Shown here: positions 6,112-7,131 of the stretch, one piece after another | How the letters are laid out: each line of letters starts with the position of its first letter | Numbering within the stretch: the first letter of the stretch is position 1 | Source of the DNA: Actinomycetota bacterium | GTDB taxonomy: Bacteria > Actinomycetota > Actinomycetes > S36-B12 > UBA5976 | Direction of reading: 5' to 3' | Length of the DNA: 7,131 nt | Assembly: GCA_026392535.1 (NCBI GenBank) | Contig: JAPLBX010000071.1 | Coordinates: 1-7,131 of the forward strand | The notes under the pieces: generated by a model | Database searches by the model: none | Told to the model about the DNA's origin: nothing | Seen by the model: the letters and a program-made list of their open reading frames with translations, nothing else | Translations under genes and position numbers: made by a program

Positions 6112-7131
6112 TTAAATGCCTCGAGGCATATCAGTAAAGCAGCTCTTGTGTGCTTGGAATGCCACCTGAATATCTTTAGTAATACCGTTTCGGTGTTTAC
6201 CAATGATGAGTTCAGCTTCGCCAGCCTTTGGACTTTCTTTATCCATTTCACGGCTAATCATGATGACAATGTCCGCATCCTGCTCGAGAGAACCAGATTC
6301 ACGAAGGTCAGAAAGAACCGGGCGTTTGTCCGATCGGTTTTCAGGTCCACGGTTTAACTGGCTGAGTGCCACGACTGGAATGTTTAATTCTTTAGCCATC
6401 AATTTCATTTGACGTGAGAATTCAGAAACTTCCTGTTGGCGGCTTTCAACCTTTTTTCCTGATGTCATCAACTGGATGTAGTCGACCACAATCATTCGGA
6501 TTCCGTGGCGTTGAACTAGTCGACGAGCTTTGGCACGGATTTCCATCATTGTTAAGTTTGGTGAATCGTCTAGATACATAGGTTTCGCTGCAATCTCTCC
6601 CATTTTGACTGCAAGTGTTCCCCATTGACTTTCGGAAATTTGTCCATGACGAATATTGGTAAGTGGAATACCAGATTCCGCTGCCAACATACGCATAACG
6701 ATTTCTGAGTTCGACATTTCAAGTGAGAAGAATGCAGTTGGCATGTTGTGCTTTAAAGAAGCAGAGCGAACGAAGTCCATGCCCAAAGTTGTTTTACCTT
6801 GACCTGGGCGTCCGGCAACAATAATCAACTGACCTTTTTGAAAACCTTGAGTTAGATCATCGAGTTCATAGAAGCCGGTTGGAACACCAATCAAACCTTC
6901 TTTTCTTTGACCCATTGCTTCAAGTTCGTCATAGATAACCGGCATAACTTCGCTCAAAGGTTTGAAATCTTCTGAACGACTTTCGTTAACGCCAAAAACT
7001 TCTGACTGGGCGCGATCAACTAAGTCATCAACTTCACCGGTTCCGCTGTAACCCATTTGCGTAATGCGAGTGCCAACTTCAACGAGTCTGCGAAGGATTG
7101 CTCTGTCTTTAACAATCTGTGCGTAGTAGTC
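6112..7131 (-). CDS. dnaB: Replicative DNA helicase DnaB (N-terminus outside window)
   Basis: DnaB is the hexameric ATP-driven helicase that unwinds the chromosomal replication fork. The frame is open to the window edge and 339 residues are visible, starting DYYAQIVKDRAILRRL, which is the end of the N-terminal domain; about the first quarter is missing. The linker is followed by the RecA-like helicase domain. It has Walker A GRPGQGKT (6813-6790), the SLEMS segment, Walker B IVVDYIQLM (6492-6466), the ALSQLNRGPENRSDKRP loop, LRESGSLEQDAD, and the arginine-finger region GKHRNG. The C-terminus FTDMPRGI is normal for the family, ending in TAA at 6114-6112. No intein interrupts Walker A or the other common insertion sites that are visible. 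A Met at 7056 is internal and not the start. It shares strand with the downstream operon, but the 97-nt gap suggests separate transcription. Confidence 0.97.
   Translation of the reverse strand, partial: DYYAQIVKDRAILRRLVEVGTRITQMGYSGTGEVDDLVDRAQSEVFGVNESRSEDFKPLSEVMPVIYDELEAMGQRKEGLIGVPTGFYELDDLTQGFQKGQLIIVAGRPGQGKTTLGMDFVRSASLKHNMPTAFFSLEMSNSEIVMRMLAAESGIPLTNIRHGQISESQWGTLAVKMGEIAAKPMYLDDSPNLTMMEIRAKARRLVQRHGIRMIVVDYIQLMTSGKKVESRQQEVSEFSRQMKLMAKELNIPVVALSQLNRGPENRSDKRPVLSDLRESGSLEQDADIVIMISREMDKESPKAGEAELIIGKHRNGITKDIQVAFQAHKSCFTDMPRGI

Noticed and set aside
6466..6813. Possible intein in dnaB, a common site in actinobacteria.
   Set aside because: Walker A, Walker B and the residues between them read through without any insertion.

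Overview
This is an ordinary chromosomal stretch of an AT-leaning bacterium (roughly low-to-mid 40s % GC by eye). It is most likely an actinobacterium. The class I aminotransferase resembles mycobacterial Pat/HisC2 (for example its WRSFE segment), the ABC transporter pair has the actinobacterial-type ISxGE signature, and the class III aminotransferase belongs to a family I associate with actinobacteria. A low-GC, tightly packed actinobacterial genome would fit streamlined freshwater plankton, but that placement is inference.

Layout: (1) On the plus strand at the left edge, the end of one ABC exporter half-transporter (1-426) overlaps by ATGA a complete second half-transporter (423-2354). Their ATPase motifs are complementary, so they should form a heterodimeric exporter with one good and one degenerate ATP site. 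(2) On the minus strand, a compact four-gene unit reads leftward: class III PLP aminotransferase (start about 6014), Lrp/AsnC regulator (4653), a lipoprotein with an RsiV/DUF3298-like domain (4181), and an aromatic/histidinol-phosphate-type aminotransferase (3390). These genes are joined by a 4-bp overlap, a 10-bp gap and a 1-bp overlap, so they are probably one operon for amino-acid metabolism under local Lrp-type control. (3) At the right edge, also on the minus strand, is the 3' three quarters or so of dnaB, the replicative helicase. A gap of about 97 bp separates it from the operon.

The most notable thing is that the last gene of the operon is broken. The aminotransferase runs into a premature stop at 2481-2479, yet its conserved C-terminus continues in the -1 frame to a natural stop at 2353-2351. 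The break fits a 37-nt deletion between two short direct repeats. That intact stop would overlap the convergent ABC gene's stop in a shared TTAA, leaving no intergenic space. Other points are a 22-nt near-perfect, in-phase direct repeat inside the ABC gene and an RsiV-like lipoprotein lodged in a metabolic operon. I see no RNA gene, CRISPR array, insertion sequence, convincing terminator, or novel multi-gene system.
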